A stretch of 7,255 nucleotides of DNA from Rhodobacterales bacterium (GTDB taxonomy: Bacteria; Pseudomonadota; Alphaproteobacteria; Rhodobacterales; Rhodobacteraceae). The stretch lies in assembly GCA_025357355.1 (NCBI GenBank), contig JANXPK010000090.1:1-7255 (forward strand), given 5' to 3'. A program made the position numbers and the translations under genes. Positions 4,849-7,255 of this stretch are shown here, in pieces. The notes under the pieces were generated by a model. The model did not search any database. It saw nothing but the letters and a program-made list of their open reading frames with translations, and was not told the DNA's origin. Position 1 is the first letter of the stretch, and each line of letters opens with the position of its first letter.

Positions 4849-6852
4849 ATGTTCAAGAAGATCCTGATTGCCAATCGCGGCGAGATTGCCTGCCGGGTCA
4901 TCAAGACCGCGCGCAAGATGGGTATTGCGACGGTGGCGGTCTATTCGGATGCCGATCGGGGCGCCCTGCATGTGCGCATGGCCGATGAGGCCGTGCACAT
5001 CGGACCGTCACCGGCAGCGCAGTCTTATATCGTGATCGACAGGATCATGGCGGCCGTCAAGGCGACTGGGGCCGAGGCCGTGCATCCCGGCTATGGCTTT
5101 CTAAGCGAGAACCGCAATTTCGCGGCAGCGCTGGAGGCGGCGGGGGTGGTATTCATCGGGCCCCCATCTTCGGCGATCGAGGCGATGGGCGACAAGATCA
5201 CCTCGAAAAAGCTGGCGATGGCTGCTGGGGTTTCCACTGTGCCGGGCTTCATGGCGATCATCGGGGATGCCGACGAAGCGGTGAAGATTGCCGGAGAAGT
5301 TGGCTATCCGGTGATGATCAAGGCATCGGCAGGCGGTGGGGGCAAGGGGATGCGGATTGCGTGGAGCGATGCCGAGACGCGGGAGGGGTTCCAGAGTTCA
5401 AAGAACGAGGCGGCGGCGTCGTTCGGCGACGACCGCATCTTTATCGAGAAATTTGTGACCCAGCCGCGCCACATCGAAATTCAAGTCCTGGCCGACACCC
5501 ATGGCAACTGCGTCTATCTTCACGAACGCGAATGCTCGATCCAGCGGCGCAACCAGAAGGTCATCGAAGAGGCGCCCTCGCCGTTTCTGGACGAGGGGAC
5601 GCGCAAGTCGATGGGCGAGCAGGCCTGCGCCTTGGCCCGCGCGGTTGGCTATGCCTCTGCCGGGACGGTGGAATTCATTGTTGACGGGGCGCGGAGCTTC
5701 TATTTCCTGGAGATGAACACAAGGCTGCAAGTCGAACATCCGGTGACTGAACTGATCACCGGGATCGACATCGTTGAGCAGATGATCAGGGTGGCGGCGG
5801 GTGAGCGGCTGCCGTTCCAGCAGGCGGACCTCAAGATCAACGGTTGGGCGATGGAAAGTCGGCTTTATGCCGAGGACCCCTATCGCAACTTTCTGCCCTC
5901 CATCGGCCGGTTGACGCGTTACCGCCCGCCGGTCGAGGGCGTGACCGAACGTGGCGGGGTGGTGCGCAATGACACCGGGGTATTCGAGGGCGGCGAGATC
6001 AGCATGTTCTACGACCCAATGATCGCCAAACTTTGCACTTGGGGACCGACGCGCGGGGCGGCGATTGAAGAAATGCGGCTGGCTTTGGATACCTTCGAGG
6101 TCGAGGGGATTGGCCACAACTTGCCGTTTGTCGGGGCGGTGATGGACCACCCGCGGTTTGTGGCGGGCAACATCACGACGGCCTTCATCGCCGAGGAATA
6201 TCCCGATGGATTCAAAGGCGCTGTGCTGGAGCCTGAGGTGCTGCGCCGGGTGGCTGCGGCGGCGGCGGCGATGCACCGGGTAGCGGAGATCAGGCGGACA
6301 CGGATCTCTGGCACGATGGACAACCACAAGCGCAAGGTCGGTGATACCTGGGTAGTGGATGTTCAGGGCCAAGCGTTTGCGTTGACGATTGCCGCCGACC
6401 CTGACGGGTCCACCGTGACCTTTGCGGACGGCAGGCTGATGCGAGTGAAGAGCGACTGGAAGCCGGGGCAACCCTTGGCGCGACTGTCATTGGGCGGCCA
6501 TCCTTTGGTGATGAAGATCGCCAAGATCCCGATGGGATTCCGGGTGCGGCTGCGTGGCGCCGATCTGAAGGTGCTGGTCCGCAGCCCGCGCGCTGCCGAA
6601 CTTGCTCGGCTCATGCTGGACAAAGTACCGCCGGACACCTCGAAATTCCTTTTGTGCCCGATGCCTGGCCTGTTGGTGAGGCTGGCGGTGGCAGCAGGCG
6701 ATGATGTGCAGGAGGGACAGGCGCTGGCTACGATCGAGGCGATGAAGATGGAGAACATCCTCAAGGCGGAGCGGCGCGGGGTGGTCAAGCGGGTGGTGGC
6801 CGTGGCCGGGTCGAGTTTGAAGGTGGACGCGGTGATCCTGGAGTTCGAATGA
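4849..6852 (+). CDS. pccA: Propionyl-CoA carboxylase alpha subunit (biotin carboxylase and carrier)
   Basis: The 667-residue biotin-containing subunit uses ATP and bicarbonate to carboxylate its own biotin and hands the carboxyl group to PccB. The biotin carboxylase part spans about residues 1-447: N-terminal MFKKILIANRGEIACR, the ATP-grasp glycine loop KASAGGGGKGMR (158-169), and the catalytic EMNTRLQVEHPVTE (288-301). A linker of roughly 450-600 corresponds to the BT domain that binds PccB. The C-terminal carrier domain has the biotinylation motif EAMKM with Lys633, 34 residues from the end, as in the family. ATG at 4849 is chosen because GGAGG lies five bases upstream and the protein then starts at the family N-terminus; an open extension back to GTG 4756 covers hairpins. 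The length and linker fit PccA of roseobacters rather than acetyl-CoA carboxylase AccC, which lacks the carrier domain. Confidence 0.97.
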   Translation: MFKKILIANRGEIACRVIKTARKMGIATVAVYSDADRGALHVRMADEAVHIGPSPAAQSYIVIDRIMAAVKATGAEAVHPGYGFLSENRNFAAALEAAGVVFIGPPSSAIEAMGDKITSKKLAMAAGVSTVPGFMAIIGDADEAVKIAGEVGYPVMIKASAGGGGKGMRIAWSDAETREGFQSSKNEAAASFGDDRIFIEKFVTQPRHIEIQVLADTHGNCVYLHERECSIQRRNQKVIEEAPSPFLDEGTRKSMGEQACALARAVGYASAGTVEFIVDGARSFYFLEMNTRLQVEHPVTELITGIDIVEQMIRVAAGERLPFQQADLKINGWAMESRLYAEDPYRNFLPSIGRLTRYRPPVEGVTERGGVVRNDTGVFEGGEISMFYDPMIAKLCTWGPTRGAAIEEMRLALDTFEVEGIGHNLPFVGAVMDHPRFVAGNITTAFIAEEYPDGFKGAVLEPEVLRRVAAAAAAMHRVAEIRRTRISGTMDNHKRKVGDTWVVDVQGQAFALTIAADPDGSTVTFADGRLMRVKSDWKPGQPLARLSLGGHPLVMKIAKIPMGFRVRLRGADLKVLVRSPRAAELARLMLDKVPPDTSKFLLCPMPGLLVRLAVAAGDDVQEGQALATIEAMKMENILKAERRGVVKRVVAVAGSSLKVDAVILEFE

Positions 6853-6873
6853 GTTTGCGGAGGAAGCGGGCGG

Positions 6874-6924
6874 TTTCACTCCCCCCGGACCCTCAGTGGG
6901 ATAGTTGGGGACAGATGAAATGGG
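6874..6924. repeat. Intergenic repeat, copy 2 (after pccA)
   Basis: Second copy of the element at 3130-3180, starting 21 bases after the pccA stop. It reads TTTCACTCCCCCCGGACCC followed by GTGGGATAGTT and a GATGAAATGG end. Unlike copy 1 it lacks the upstream GGGGAT arm, so the strong local hairpin is not conserved; the conserved part is the sequence itself. Its last bases overlap the likely start codon of the mutase gene. Confidence 0.65.
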
Positions 6925-7255
6925 TGGCCATGTGAACGACAAGATCGTCTGGGAAGCCTTGGCCAGCAAGGAACTTAAGGGCCGCGATCCAGACAGCCTG
7001 ACGTGGGCGACGCTGGAAGGCATCGCGGTCAAGCCGCTTTATACTGCTGAGGATGTGGCAGGGCTTGCACATCTGGGCGGAGTACCGGGGGCAGCGCCGT
7101 TCGTGCGGGGCGTCAAGGCGACAATGTACGCTGGGCGGCCCTGGACGATACGGCAATATGCTGGGTTCTCGACGGCGGAGGAAAGCAACGCCTTTTACCG
7201 CGCTGGGTTGGCCGCCGGGCAGCAGGGCGTGTCTGTCGCCTTCGATCTTGCGACG
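6920..7255 (+). CDS. Methylmalonyl-CoA mutase, N-terminal part (3' end outside window)
   Basis: The first 112 codons of the adenosylcobalamin-dependent mutase that converts (R)-methylmalonyl-CoA to succinyl-CoA, completing the propionyl-CoA route begun by PccAB (symbols in use are mcm, scpA and bhbA). The hallmark is MYAGRPWTIRQYAGFSTAEESN near the end of the visible part, followed by the AAGQQGVSVAFDLAT segment; these line the substrate acyl-CoA channel. The upstream ELKGRDPDSLTW and GIAVKPLYTAEDV are also typical. The start is uncertain: ATG at 6920 has GGGGA eight bases upstream, while GTG at 6932 gives the usual short N-terminus (MNDKIVWEAL) and has GGGTGG four bases upstream. An in-frame stop at 6902-6904 limits any longer start. 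The frame is open to the last base. Its place 67 bases after pccA suggests one transcript. Confidence 0.93.
   Translation, partial: MGGHVNDKIVWEALASKELKGRDPDSLTWATLEGIAVKPLYTAEDVAGLAHLGGVPGAAPFVRGVKATMYAGRPWTIRQYAGFSTAEESNAFYRAGLAAGQQGVSVAFDLAT

Noticed and set aside
5398..6471. 357-codon minus-strand open frame opposite pccA
   Set aside because: Same explanation: the sense strand encodes a clear biotin carboxylase and the antisense product is low-complexity and unrelated to any family.
1..7255. CRISPR array, insertion sequence, tRNA or rRNA
   Set aside because: No regularly spaced repeats, transposase motifs, terminal inverted repeats or tRNA-like cloverleaf were seen on reading either strand.

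Overview
The window reads as part of the chromosome of an alphaproteobacterium, most likely a member of the Rhodobacteraceae (Roseobacter/Rhodobacter group). The basis is the gene order pccB – small DUF6497-like gene – pccA – methylmalonyl-CoA mutase, the strong protein-level resemblance to the marine roseobacter propionyl-CoA carboxylase, a choline dehydrogenase tail of the same type, GC-rich codon use, and an intergenic repeat of the kind common in that family. No mobile element, tRNA, rRNA or CRISPR array was seen.

Layout. Positions 2-505 (+) are the C-terminal end of choline dehydrogenase (betA), which starts outside the window. It converges, with a six-base gap, on a CoxG-like SRPBCC protein (512-988, -). 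Behind that lies a small DUF486/DMT-family membrane protein (1062-1415, -). A 165-base divergent region (1416-1580) then leads into the main locus: pccB (1581-3110, +), a DUF6497-like gene (3191-3538, +) and an unrecognised basic-to-acidic protein (3558-3947, +). A gene-free stretch of about 310 bases follows, with a strong hairpin terminator near 4119-4150. Next come two tandem small glycine-zipper lipoproteins (4261-4440 and 4528-4737, +), a structured leader, pccA (4849-6852, +), and the first 112 codons of methylmalonyl-CoA mutase (6920-7255, +), which runs off the end.

How the genes work together. PccA (biotin carboxylase plus biotin carrier) and PccB (carboxyltransferase) form propionyl-CoA carboxylase. 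It turns propionyl-CoA into (S)-methylmalonyl-CoA. After epimerisation, methylmalonyl-CoA mutase makes succinyl-CoA, which enters the TCA cycle. This is the methylmalonyl-CoA route for propionate, odd-chain fatty acids, DMSP-derived C3 units and the ethylmalonyl-CoA pathway. The two carboxylase genes are separated by about 1.7 kb that holds four small genes with no known part in the reaction.

What merits a second look is this insert: a paralogous lipoprotein pair with matching ribosome-binding regions, an orphan 129-residue protein, an internal terminator, and stacked hairpins (one with a GNRA loop) just before pccA. Two copies of an intergenic repeat also sit after pccB and after pccA. I see no clear evidence of a wholly new system; the locus is mainly core metabolism with some undescribed passengers.
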